NCBI RefSeq assembly: GCF_026914265.1
Contig: NC_069135.1
Coordinates: 5,287,001-5,351,000, forward strand
Source of the DNA: Mya arenaria
Taxonomy: Eukaryota; Mollusca; Bivalvia; Myida; Myidae
Direction of reading: 5' to 3'
DNA: 64,000 bases
Under the pieces are notes generated by a model. That model saw only the letters and a program-made list of their open reading frames with translations, had not been told where the DNA came from and did not search any database. Below are positions 24,801 through 36,800 of this stretch, piece after piece. The stretch's first letter is position 1, and each line of letters begins with the position of its first letter. Position numbers and translations under genes: made by a program.

Positions 24801-26416
24801 ACTTGACCTAGATTTTATAGAGATGACCATTCTGACCAAGTTGCATTGAGATTAGGCTAAAATTGTGACCTCTATTGTGTTCACAAGGTTTTTCTACTAA
24901 TTGACCTAGTGACCTAGTTTTTGACCCCAGATGACCCAATATCGAACTTGACCTAGATTTTATAGAGATGATCAGTCTGACCAAGTTTCATAAAGATTAG
25001 GTCAAAATTGTGACCTCTATTGTGTTCACAAGCAATTGTGAACGGACGGACGGACGGACGGACGGACGGACGGACGGACGGACGACGGACGAAGAGTGAT
25101 CACAAAAGCTCACCTTGTCACTACGTGACAGGTGAGCTAAAAACCTGGGTATTGTTATTAAGGATTGTTAGGTGCCGCATGTCTTAACCTATCGTTCTGT
25201 GTCGTCTTGCGTTCCTAAACAATGATAGAACATTAAGACAAAAGTGCAACCTTCTTTTGCCAAATAATGCATTACAAAAACCTAATTGGTGTCCAACAGA
25301 CACTTGATTTCTTTATTGCTACCTTATTAAAGTAAAAAGCTTTAAATTACATTAAAAAGAGGGTATCATTCCTATGAAAAATATCTTCACTTGAAAAGCA
25401 AATTTTCCAAAAATTCCACAGGCCTCCTTGACACTTCTACCAAAATGACTTTTTAGCTTTAGCACAGTAGTAACAAGTCAAGAAATAATAGATATTTAAG
25501 GTATAAAAGCTTCAGGGCTGATGACATTTTTAATTTGCATTGTATTGAGCATGTGAAACATGGCTATCACACACACAGCCTTCATTATTGAGATTATCTC
25601 ACAAACTGGGATGGGTAGAGGGTGGAGGGCACTACGGACCATTGTGCCCCCGCTCGATCATCCTCGGCACCCAGCGTATCATAACCTATATGAGGTGGGC
25701 CTCATGCTACCAATCAACCGGCTGGATTTCACCTTATTAATTATTCATGACTTTCATGAGTACGAGATTTTTACAGCTGTTTTGCACAGGGTATCATATA
25801 GGTTATGATACGCTGAGGTGCCGAGGATATCATATAGGTTATGATACGCTGGGGTGCCGAGGATATCATATAGGTTATGATACGCTGAGATGCCGAGGAT
25901 ATCATATAGGTTATGATACGCTGAGGTGCCGAGGATATCATATAGGTTATGATACGCTGAGGTGCCGAGGATATCATATAGGTTATGATACGCTGAGGTG
26001 CCGAGGATATCATATAGGTTATGATACGCTGGTGTGCCGAGGATATCATATAGGTTATGATACGCTGAGGTGCTGAGGATATCATATAGGTTATGATACG
26101 CTGGGGTGCCGAGGATATCATATAGCTTATAATTAGCTGGGTTGCTGAGGATATCATATTGGTTATGATACGCTGGGGTGTTGAGGATATCATATAGGTT
26201 ATGATACGCTGGGGTGCCGAGGATATCATATAGGTTATGATACGCCGGAGTGCCGAGGATATCAGATGCCGCTCGATGCGCTACTGGAACGGATGCTCAA
26301 GGATATGTTTCATAGCACTGGCGAAATTTCTCATTTTTTTGCAATTCCACCATATTATGATCATGATAATATATACATGTATAACTATACCTCAACCCAT
26401 CAGTCACATGAGCCAT
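15895..26416 (-). CDS. Gene B: basic leader, CxxC, coiled coil, Mieap-like C-terminus
   Basis: Eight coding exons, in transcript order 26416-26391, 19987-19853, 19432-19372, 18529-18372, 17527-17314, 17124-17032, 16420-16352 and 16233-15895, total 1095 bp and give 364 residues. Intron phases are 2,2,0,2,0,0,0 and all borders are GT-AG. Exon 1 is short (MAHVTDGL) and is supported by the matching exon of gene D. Exon 2 adds a Lys/Arg- and Phe-rich leader starting near MALVKRSILPVKREG. A single CxxC (C67, C70) follows, then a coiled-coil exon lengthened by a repeated HDQLQ/YDQLD heptad, a core with LNDPFANTKLANEFD, and a C-terminal exon with YCWLMTV, VAWPSVEL and KGEVVV. The last exon suggests the Mieap/SPATA18 C-terminal domain. 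The leader could be a mitochondrial presequence, but this is inference. Intron 1 (about 6.4 kb) contains the pearl-like satellite element and the 36-bp minisatellite. Gene D is its closest paralog. Confidence 0.75.
20443..25141. mobile_element. Pearl-like element with an expanded satellite core
   Basis: The left end carries the palindrome AGGGCCATGATGGCCCT and GCTCACCTGT. The right end has an (ACGG)n microsatellite (25042-25090) and the perfect hairpin AGCTCACCT...AGGTGAGCT (25107-25138). A repeat core, tetranucleotide microsatellite and 3' hairpin are the hallmarks of bivalve pearl elements, regarded as non-autonomous Helitron-like elements. The core consists of about 31 tandem units of about 144 bp, each with GACCTAGTGACCTAG, ACCCAATATCGAACTTGACC and GATGATCATTCTGACCAAG. 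The core length is far above the few units usual for such elements. It lies in intron 1 of gene B. Periodic 71-residue minus-strand open frames are shadows of the repeat. Confidence 0.85.
25671..26265. repeat. 36-bp minisatellite with one inverted founder-like unit
   Basis: From about 25790 to 26265 a 36-bp unit (ATATCATATAGGTTATGATA then CGCTGAGGTGCCGAGG) repeats about 13 times with few changes. A single unit in the opposite orientation (CCTCGGCACCCAGCGTATCA...) lies at 25671-25702, about 90 bp before the array. Since 36 is a multiple of three and neither strand has stops, long open frames appear on both strands; they are artefacts. It lies in intron 1 of gene B. Confidence 0.95.
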
Positions 26417-26457
26417 ATCCAAGATTGTTTTACACGTAATCTTCCTTCCGGTCGTTC
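26391..26457 (-). promoter_or_regulatory. First visible exon of gene B (5' UTR and start codon)
   Basis: An acceptor-like TTTCTATCTACAG precedes an exon starting GAACG on the minus strand at 26457. The exon includes the start ATG at 26416 and ends at donor AG|GTATAG. The corresponding stretch of gene D (54987-54928) has the same acceptor and GAACG start. The preserved acceptor implies a further, unidentified 5' UTR exon to the right. Confidence 0.5.
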
Positions 26458-29400
26458 CTGTAGATAGAAATATCCATGGAAATACACAATCTTACTTCCT
26501 GGATTAAACCGATTCATTTAAGTAAACTTTATGAAATAGATTATTAGAAGGATATCATAAAGCATGCAGTCTACCTCGAATACTATTATGTTTCCATTAC
26601 AATTACAAAACTGATGTGGGTTTTCCCATGTTGTTTCGATTTCTTAAACTATCGTTATCAACGTATCCCATGATAACTTGTCAAGTCAATACTAGACTAG
26701 TTATAAAGTTCATGTTGGAAAATGAACGTCTTTGAATTGAGGTCATGCGTCTAATCGGCATCGATCGATATATGGCTTATAACTATAAGATATAGACATA
26801 ATTAAATGTCCATGTATCTATTTACACAAGTTACAACGGCAGACATATTAACTGATTATATACCAACTTTATCATTATTTTCACATACTTGTACTAGCAA
26901 AGATAAACAAATTACTTTTATCTATACTATACAATAAACTGTTATCTCAACACTTAAAAGGTAATTATTGCACTATCCCAGTGAGACACACTTAGTTCTT
27001 AAGTACATACGACACATTGACGTTCTCTTAATTTAATTCACATTAAATAAATACAAAAACGTATGTGTGGACTATAGCAAGAAAATGACCAACCAGACCT
27101 ATTCAGTTTGGTCCCATTGTTAATCTAATGCATCCAAATGAACAAATAACATGGCAAAACATCCAATTAAGAAAACTGTTCCAATCTGTAGTTCTATGAC
27201 ATAGCTATATATACATCCACTTCAATACAATTGTTAACGAAACAAACTATATGCATACATGTAATACATACATATAATGTTGATGTGTTTTTTATTTTAG
27301 CTTCGGGGAATTTACATGGAGTGACCCGATAAGGCAGATGACCTTTAAAAGCAGGTGGCCTGAACCAGGTTTGACTGTGCAATACAACACCAAAACATTA
27401 GGACCTAAGTTTATGGCACTAAGTTTTATAACAAGTAGATAAATATCTAATTATAAATTACAAAAGAAATTCCGTTGTTTGTTTCCAAAGAAGGTGACAT
27501 ACTTATGATATGATGACAAGAACGACACAACAAAGAGTCGGCTGCAGACGTCACTAGGGTCGGGGTAATGATTTGGCCTTAAGGGGTGCCAATTCGGAGC
27601 ACAGCTAGGAAAATACGCCAATTTCCGAACAATACATGATTTTAATGGGTTTATTCGGATATTGTTCTAAAGAAAACATTTAGTCATTTAAACCTAAAAT
27701 ATTTTTTAAGCAATACCAAAGGACTGAAGGGTCATACTTTAGTTTCCAAGCTATGAAACGTTCACCTATGGATCAGATCGTTGGGGGGGGAGGTTTAAAT
27801 GTAAATGACGATTTGGATATCTGTCACACTTTGCATGTACCTCCCCCCCACGTAAGCTTCAAGTTTATCATCATTTTTTGGCCATTTAAAGTTTTCATTT
27901 TTCACAGTCGAAGTACTCCTGGAATATTGGAGTATGACTGGCTACGCGCCTGGTGCCGAGTCGACTAAGTGCCGAATATATATGTGTGCCGAATTGACCA
28001 GGCTATTTAGTGCCGAATAGTTACTGATTAAAAGGGCCAAATTTGCAAAAAAAGTGTTGTTTGATCTTTTCTTGGTGAGTTTAAACAAAGTTATTGGTGT
28101 ATCTCAATAATCTGGCTTTAAGGGAACAAAAGAATGTCCAAATGTTCCCTATTAATGACGATTTATTGTGGCTTACTTGGATACAGCTTAAACTACAGTA
28201 CATAGTAAATACTTTTAAAAAGCATAGCCATATGAACTTCTGATTGCCATGAGTTATCCATAAAGCTAATGTGCTTAGAGATAGGATCCACTGCCATTGT
28301 TTGTGTTCAGGTAGTGAAAATAATTGTATGTGGATGGATTGTTTTAAGATTTTTACATGGCAAAGCCTTCACATACAAATTGTTTTGTTTAATTTGGGCC
28401 ATTCATTCATTCTGATTTGTATTCGGGGTTAAAGCATATTTCGTCTGTTAAAAATCATGTAAAAAGCCAAATTTCTAGTTTAAATAGTCTCCTGTCAACC
28501 TTTCTCTTTTTTCATGTTTCATAGTTTTATCAACTTGTTACGTAATTGATAGTTCAAACCATTCAGACACCTATATTTTGTCTGAATTTGTCCATTAACC
28601 TATATCATTTGAACCGTCCATTTCGGCTGGGGCCAGTTTTGATTGATAATCCTGATTTCATGTCTGTTAAGATACATTTTAAGTATAAAAATGCAGTTCA
28701 ACGGTGAATATGAACAGGGGTTACATTTATGGGTGTACGGACGTATATAATATACACATTTCGTCTCCATACGTCCCAAAATCCAACTCCGAACGTAAGC
28801 CAGACTTCCTAAATCATAGTCAGAAAGTTCAGACTTCCACTTTTTAAAACTTAATGGAACCTCTGGATAAAGTAACTTAAATGCACCCATCAGTGACGGC
28901 CATTACAAAGCACTAACTGAAGCAGTCTCACAATCCTTAAGTTTTTATTTTCGTTGTAAGGCATGTAGAACTGCCCCAAATGCGATTTTTTCTGGGTAAA
29001 TATGAAAACTCAGCAAATACTGTATTTCAAGTCACAGCTGTTTTTGTGGCTGTCTAGTACAGTCAATGGGAATGTCCAGCGGACAGCCGACATGTCCGGT
29101 ACATTTTCATTTTTACCGACGAAACTTCTGTTATGGCAGACCTGTGAACCACTGGCTGTGCCAGAGAATTAGATTTGTTTCTCCAGAGAGGTAGATATGT
29201 TTCTCCAGAGAGGTAGATTTGTTTCTCCAGAGAGGTAGATTTGGGTCCAGAGAGGTAAAATTTACGGAATGTGCATATTGCGTGTTTTAGGAACACTTTA
29301 AATGATATTTTGTCGTATATTACCTCATTGCTATACCTTTCAGGTATCTACTGATGGAACTGACACTTTATTCTTAAGTAATAATGTAAAAGAAAATAAT

Positions 29401-29566
29401 ATGAATGTGTATCATATGCTAAAAACAGTACATAAAATATATATTCATGATCAATGAATAAGCCTCAATTTATATTCACAATCACATTGATTGCATTTAC
29501 TAGATGGAGTATTCATAAAAAATTAAGGAATATTTATAATAGAAAATACTTTTTAATCTCCTTTTA
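26458..29566. other. Intergenic; right end of duplicated block 1
   Basis: From 26458 to about 27690 the DNA is recognisably related to 54990-55240 and 56690-57550 (for example GTATGTGTGGAC.ATAGCAA and GCAGGTGGCC...GGTTTGACTGT). This is where duplicated block 1 ends. A small hairpin with G7/C7 arms lies at 27783-27850. Three to four 22-bp copies of GTTTCTCCAGAGAGGTAGAT lie at about 29172-29260. A 96-residue minus-strand open frame at 28890-28600 shows no recognisable domain. No gene is called. Confidence 0.5.
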
Positions 29567-30640
29567 AGCTCGACTATTCAAAGAATAAGGAGAACTATAC
29601 TACTCAACCAGGCGTCGGCGTCGGCGTCGGCGTCGGCGTCACACCTTGGTTAAGGTTTTGCATGTAAGCACCTTCAAGTCATTATCTCAGCAAATGCATC
29701 ATGTATTGCATTAAAACTTAAGATACGTATTCCCAACTGTCCAGCCTACTTACTTAATCAAGATAGATAACACTAATTTAAATATAATGCAAATTATGCC
29801 CCTTAATATTTCGACTTAGAAATTCTGGTTAAGGTTTTGCGTGTAACCACTTTTAAGTCAATATCTCAGCAAATACAACATGTATTGCATTGAAACTTTA
29901 GACATGTGTTCCTAACTATCCAACATACTTAATAAATAAGGTTTGATAACTCTATCATTTATATAACCATATTTTGCATATAAGGCAAATAATTGCCCTT
30001 TATTTATCAACATAGAAATTCTGGCTAAGGTTTTGTATGTAAGCACACATAGGTTTATATCTCAGCAACTACTTGATGTATTGCATTGAGACTTAATTCA
30101 ACGATATTCAACCATCCAACCTACTTAAAAACCAAGTTAGATTATTGTGTTTTGCAAATGATGGCCCTTAATTATTCGACATTGAAATTCTGGTTAAGGT
30201 TTTGCATGTAACCACACTTCAGTCAATATCTCTGCAAATACCTCATGTATTGCATTGAAACTTGATGCATGTGCTCCCAACCATTTATCCTTCTTACTTA
30301 ATCAAGTAAGATAACTCTATCTTTCATATAATATAAATTTTGCCCCTTTATTATTCGACTTAGCAATTATGGTTAAGGTTTTGCATGTAAGCACATGTAA
30401 GTCAATAACTCTGCAATAACTTGATGTATTGCATTGAAACTTTAAACAATCAAGTATGATACCTCTATCTTGCATATAATACAAATTTTGCCCCTTTATT
30501 ATTTGACTTAGAAATTCTGGATAAGGTTTTGCATTTAATCTTATTTCACAGTGATCCATGCATGTTTCACTAAATCTGCAATTCTTATCTTAAAAGCGGC
30601 GGAATAGTCGAGCGCGCGGTCTCTGTGACAGCTCTTGTTT
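29567..30640. mobile_element. Second pearl-like element (AGCTCGACTATTC ends, GGCGTC microsatellite)
   Basis: The left end AGCTCGACTATTC pairs with GAATAGTCGAGC at about 30602-30613. Just inside is a (GGCGTC)n run (about 29612-29640). The core is about five to six tandem units of about 150-185 bp, each with GGTTAAGGTTTTGCATGTAA, ATCTCAGCAAATAC and CATGTATTGCATTGAAACTT. The right end finishes GACAGCTCTTGTTTG. This is the same general plan as the element at 20443-25141, but a different family. A truncated left end of this family lies at 10933-11024. Confidence 0.75.
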
Positions 30641-30654
30641 GTATTGTCAAACTT

Positions 30655-31020
30655 TATTTTATCATAAAAAACATTTTAAACAAGAAAATAAAACAAAGTC
30701 AGCAAAGCATTTGAAAAAAATCAGAATGGCCTAAATACCTGTACTGTACCTGTAATTTTTAATATGCTGACATTTAGGAACAAAATGACATTTAAAATAA
30801 CTGTCATTGAAGGCATTTCATTAATTCAAATAGAAAGTTGGAAAAAAACTGCGATAATTGTTTCTGACAAGCCAGCGCTCTCGCAGAAAATTCAATTTTC
30901 TGACATCGACTTGATATTATAAGAAAAATACTGATAGTTCTCGTAAACCTTCCATACAGCATAGTCAATGATTTTGTGGTTACAAAACACTTTTTTATCA
31001 TGATTTTTTCACAAATAAAC
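30655..31020. repeat. Diverged copy of the interior of the 52366-53812 element
   Basis: Several words recur in the same order here and at about 52700-53120: AATATGCTGA.ATTT, AAAATGACA.TTAAAAT.ACTG, GTGG.TTACAAA and ACAAATAAACTTTCAA. This is probably an older, end-less copy of the DNA transposon in intron 1 of gene D. Confidence 0.45.
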
Positions 31021-32878
31021 TTTCAATCATTTGTCATTTGTAAATTTGTGATGAATTCGTTTACTGTGCTTACACTGCCATGGGGCAATTTCCACGAGGT
31101 GTAAGCTTCTGTTTTTCTTGATCAAGGCCTTTAACTCACCCTAGTACATGCAAGTTAACACTGTATTAACACTATGAAAACAATGGCCCAATTTGACCAA
31201 TTCACCGATTATGCTAATCTCTGCCGACCAGCAATGTGTGACAGGTTGACTGCAGTTTCATTATGACCAATTAATGACCTTACCGCACGTTAAATGCAAT
31301 TTTAGGCATGCATTTTTCATAAAAGCGGTAGATGTTGTGTTTGATTTTGACTTGTAGACATATTCGTTATATTTTATAACGTAATCTTTAATTTGAATAT
31401 AATTAAAAGAGTTAGATCTAGCTTTTACATGGTTGGGCGATCATGAGGAGGACTAACATTATATGATTTTTTTGGGAGGAAAGGCAGGAAAGAATGATGA
31501 TTTTAAGGAAGAAGGAGAAGACAATTTCCTAAATATTGATTCCTTTTGTCTTGATGTTTAGCTTAAATAAGCGGCTTAAGATCAAGATTTAGGTTGATGT
31601 TTTTGAAAACTGTTTGAAACATTGCACCTTGACCATTTAATGTGATTTCCATATAGAAAATATTACCAATTTAAGTCCCAGCCCTGATCGGCATACCTCT
31701 TCACTTCAAAAGATAGCCCAGGCATACGGACGCACAAACGGTCTTAATCTGTTGACTATGTGCTTCACCAAAGAAATTATTGAAACATAAATATCAACTT
31801 GACAAGTTTAATATATATGTTTCAAAAAAGAAAGGTCTAACTGATAAAATAATTGATCCTGAACAATATCCTTCTGACTTTAGCTATAGAGATGCTCTTC
31901 GACATATGAATGTCGACCAGTGTTGACTACCAGGGATGAACTAGTAACGTGTAAGTTTACTTGTCCTGACTGCCAAATATTATATTATGTTAATGCTCGG
32001 AATCTACAATACTTATTGTTTGATCTATGTTTTTTATCTTGGTATCTTATATGGCTATTTGAAATTGGTCAAGGCAAGTAGTTTTAGAAAAAACTTGCCC
32101 GATAGGTCCAATGGCTAAAACAGTTAATGTCAAGGCGTGAAGCTACGAAATTGAATTATGTTTTTAATTGGGGTTTACACTATTTATGTGCGGTGCTCCC
32201 GTAAATCTAAAAATATAAAAACTCTGGCCTAAGTATTGTGTACTTTTGTGGCATTTCATGACTTGTCATATCTGTGGTTTTCACAAAAGTGTTAACTTCA
32301 GACCAAGCATTTCGATTTACTATTGGACAATAATGGAATTTTTATAATATCATTTGGGAATACATTCTTTATACATAGTATCATCTTGATTAGTTATTTA
32401 AATAGTTAACCTGGATTCTGTATGTGATGCTTTTTGGAGTATGTAGTTAATTTTCATAAACGTTTACGGTCTTCAACAATAACTTATGTAAGAGCATGAC
32501 AAAAAATCATATATATAATAATTATAATTGTACATCAGCTGCAAAATGATGCACACAACATCAGATAAGTTATCTTAGCATTTTATCTATGTAAAAGCAT
32601 ATTTGATAGTTGCTTACCTTCAATAACCTGTTATATTGAAAATTAAAAAAACCCATTTAGGTCCTCATCAAATTGATATATATATATATTGAAATATCCA
32701 AAAAATAATGGGGCGAGCAAGCGAAATAATAAAAAAAAAATGTTTTGCATTTAACAAAAAAGAGGAGCGAGCGAAGAGCGAACACATACATATAGTCACT
32801 TTGACTCAAATTTATTCACTTATTTACAAAACAATGATATTTTAAACAGTACAAGGATAACATCCGAGTGAAAGAATG
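31021..32878. other. Intergenic, no feature seen
   Basis: AT-rich DNA between repeat copies. A short (AT)n run lies near 32671-32690. No reading frame with a recognisable domain and no clear repeat was found. Confidence 0.35.
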
Positions 32879-33115
32879 ATAACAGGTCTCCTGGGTCCAT
32901 GTTGAGGTAGTCATAGATGATGTCATTCACCTCATCTTAAATGTCTTTACTGGCAACCTCCTCAAGCCCATGTATGAGTCTCTTGGTCTCTAGATCAATA
33001 ATTTTGTATGTAAGGGCCAACATTTTTTCATCCTGTTCATGAACTGTTTGGTTAATGTTTTTCACATTGTCTTGTATTTGTTCTATACTCGTTTGAGATT
33101 TCTATATGCCATCAA
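32879..33115 (-). pseudogene. LINE ORF1-like fragment
   Basis: The minus strand reads, with two internal stop codons (near 33107 and 32939), a coiled-coil-like stretch (QTSIEQIQDNVKNINQTVHE) followed by RLIHGLEEV and DEVNDIIYDYLNMD. A coiled coil followed by a 'L..GL.E....V..I....L..D' segment resembles the start of the RNA-binding domain of L1/Tx1-type LINE ORF1 proteins. The match is short and weak. No reverse transcriptase is found nearby. Confidence 0.35.
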
Positions 33116-33806
33116 TCATGAAAATAATATGTTGATTTTGTCATGTAGTGACATACTCTCAATAGAAGAAAGTTCGACGCTACCTGTGGAGTCCCGTTAT
33201 CTCTTGCAGTTGTGTGACTTGAAGGCAATGTAAAGGGGTTGTTCCAAAAGTAGCAACTAGATGTGTGACTAAGGACAATATACAAGGGATGATCTGAAAG
33301 TAGCAACCAGTTGTGTGATTGAAAGGCAATGTACAGGGAGTGTTAAAAAGGAGCAACAAGTTCTGTGACTGTAGGGCAATAGACAGGAGGTGTTTCAAAA
33401 GAAGTAACCCGTCGGTTTTCCAAAAGTGTTTTTAAATCAAGTAATCTATCAAACATTCCAGTGAAAATATATATGGGCAAAACCACTCATAGATCCTCAA
33501 TTATGAAAGAAGGTGAATGAAAACATGCAGCTGATTTAGGAGGACCCAATCCCTTCGTGTAACGATAGACGATTTGCTCTTAGATAGGTATACAAATGGC
33601 GTTTTAGATACCACGTGCGTTTTATAATTCAAACTAATCGACTCTTATAAACACAAATACGAAACATTTTAGTCTAGTGCAATGCTTTTGTTTGGAATTC
33701 CTCCATAATACAGAATAAAAACACTGTTTACACTAGCACGGATAAAAAAAAACATGTCGAATCTGCATATTACAAAGCCCACAGTTTGTTTCATTCTAGT
33801 CTTTGT
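33116..33806. other. Short intergenic repeats and 3' flank of gene C
   Basis: At about 33215-33410 a 50-60 bp motif around GTGACT..AGG.CAATGTACA repeats about four times (GTTGTGTGACTTGAAGGCAA, and so on). From about 33640 the sequence resembles the 3' flank of gene A, marking the left edge of duplicated block 2. No gene seen. Confidence 0.5.
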
Positions 33807-36800
33807 TTAATTCGGATTTTTCTCTGACACAACGATTACTTCCCCTTTCAGCAAATAGCCCGTTTGTCTTTCCTTCAGCTCGACGGAGGGCCAAACAACC
33901 ATATGGACCGACCCTTCAGGGTGGTCAGAACTGGTGATATTGTCCTCAGTTGCTATGGCAACAAATCTGTTTTCAAGATTCTTGTATTTCTGTCCTACAA
34001 CTTCAAAGTTAAGACACAGCGATGGCTTTGAAATCGCTATCAACCAGCAGCATTCGGCAAGTTCTTCAATAAATTTTGTTAACAATGTTTTTGATTTCTC
34101 TGAACTTTTTTTATTCAATGTTCTTGATGATAGTGCGTCCAAAACTTCACTAGTTATGTCCTGTAAATAGAATACCATTATTTGTTGTATATAAACAAAT
34201 GAAAACATAAACATATTCATGTACTAATACTCATCATGGCATTCATGTCATCGCTGTTTCATCACTTTACTCATTTCTGATTTTTTTTATACAATAATAT
34301 TCAAATTCTCAGTCTGAATCGTTACATTAACATATCATTAATGATATTTTTAAAGTAATAGTAAGATGACATGAAGTAAATTCTAAATGAAGAACAATGG
34401 GTGGAGTGAGCGTAGCGAACGAGTCCTTCTTAATCATTAAGAAACTACTTCAGGTAATGTTAATGATAAAGAATATAACTTCATTGGCTGATACATTGAT
34501 AACGCAAAATCTGAAGCAGGGTGTGTGTTTCGGATGAGTGGCAGTAGGCGGACCTTTAAACACACGCGAAAGGTGAAATTCTTAATGAATAAGTCTAATA
34601 CTTACATGACTGCAATTTGATTGGCTTAAAATGTAGGTTGTTTTCTAATTTAAGTATAAGGCCTTTTTTAATAAATTGGTTAACGGATTTTTTGACATTT
34701 TTTTTTTTTAAATTGAAAAAAGTAAATCGTTTCTGTGCACATGAAATGATGTAAAACCTGTTGCCTGTTTCTTTGCACTATAGGGATCGGTTTTAAAAAT
34801 TGTTTTCAAAATGGCGGCCTCAATGAGCTGGGATCATACAAACGTACATTCTTATTTTTAACATACCATCTGCATCTAAACGATTTTTTGGTAATAACTG
34901 ACATCAAGGCTGATGTCTGTATCAATGGTAACAAATCACATATAAACCAGAGTTATTGTTAAAATATATTGTCCTGTGTTTGTCCCAGGGGGCATTTATT
35001 ATTAAAATAATTATATGGAGACCACTCCTCAAGTAATCAAAACTTGGGTAACTTAAATTTCGTTAAAGCTACAGAGAAATATCTTAACTTCAAAGAATGC
35101 ATTGCTGAATATAAAATCATTTTTATTATTTAAATTCCTTTATTCCATTTAAAAAATAATTGCATGAGTCAGTGAAATTTGCTACAATGTGCTTATTCTG
35201 TTGAGAAAAAGTAGTGCCCAGCATAAGGAGACACATGCATATTCATTGTAAGGATATGTGGAAATAGGGCTGCAAATAGGAAAACTCTTGCAGTCAGGAT
35301 GTGCTTCAAAAAACATCAGCAAAAAGTGACACTAAAACTGAAAGTTTGTAATAATATTGACTTTAAATGTGACATTATTTTTAGGTGGAAGTGTATAAAA
35401 TGCTTATATAATGATTACATAAATTCAAATTTGAAATTGGCAGGTGAGAACATTGGACTGCAAAGCCAATTATATGTGTAAGACAAAGTTAGCATTTGAA
35501 CATATCAATATTCATTATAATATTGAGGCATTGCAGACATTCTGCTGCATAGAAATCAAAACAAACTTAAGCATTTCAAATGTCATTCATAAATTCATAT
35601 TAATCTATGAACATGTCTTTCCTGTTTGTTGTTATTTTGATCTTTTGGTTCTGGGTTTCGCCACAAACGCTATGAAAAATGCATGTGTTGTAAACAAAAT
35701 TGTATTGATATGAAATCCTTTTTTTTATTTCGCTCCACCCATCATTTTCAAAAAAATACGTTAACCAATTAATAAAAAAATGGCCTAAGTTACCTTTCTC
35801 ACATCAGCTAACGTCGACTCCTTTTGGCCATTTATGCGTCTCCACTTCAAGATTATAGCATACTCCTGTCGATAACAATTCATTTTTCAGATAAACGTGG
35901 GATCAAAATGCTCCGTAATCAACAGCTTAAGAAATGCATCTTAATATTCACGTATGTCACAAAACTAACCGTATTATCAATGCAAATGGCAACACGTTTA
36001 CCTTCATCTGTATGCATTTTAAAAAACTATTCTTGATCAAACAAATGGTTTCAAATACACTCAAGACACTTACGCTATTCTCCATCAGATCAGGCAGTTG
36101 TTCGGATTTTTCAAGAAAACAAAATTGTCTGATGTGTCGATCTGCCCTGGCTTTGCATCTTTCATAAACATCCTACAACACGTTATAACCTATAACTTGA
36201 ATTCAATTAGAATTACACATATTGTGCTCGGTATTGTTACAGAAAATGTAATTAAATATAGACGTTAATGACATGTGAACCTGCAGTTTATCAACCATAT
36301 AATAATCATATGTTTATTTAATGCAAAAATGGTAAAATCACTAAAATGTTATTCTAATTTTCCTAAGTATTTCAGGTATAACAAAATCGGATATTGAGGA
36401 TCAGTGTGACCTTTGACGTCACGACCACTGGATACCGATATACAAAGAAAGAATACCTTCATTATATCGGAAACCGTTTGTAAACGATGAATTTCACTAA
36501 TGTCTTGATCGTCATCAACAATCGCCTCGTTCAAATCCTCCCATAACTTTTTGATGTCTGAATCAAATCGACCAGAAAGTTTACTGTTCGCAAATTCATC
36601 GTCCAAACGTTCTAACTTTTCGCTGTTTTCCAAAACGTTTGCCATTTTCCTAGTAAGTTTTTCGGAGCTGAAATCATACGAATAATTTTATTAAAATCTG
36701 ACGTTCCTAAACTAAATCATCACGGTTATTTTACGACTATACGATTATATAGTAAAATAAATAAATTTAAATTGTATATGGATAGATAAGAAAGATACAA

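Noticed and set aside
25042-25090. Direct-repeat array as a CRISPR
   Set aside because: It is a pure ACGG microsatellite within a eukaryotic mobile element; no spacers.
25747-26229. Repeat-protein genes on both strands at the 36-bp array
   Set aside because: The unit length is a multiple of three and stop-free on both strands; there is no conserved flanking coding sequence.
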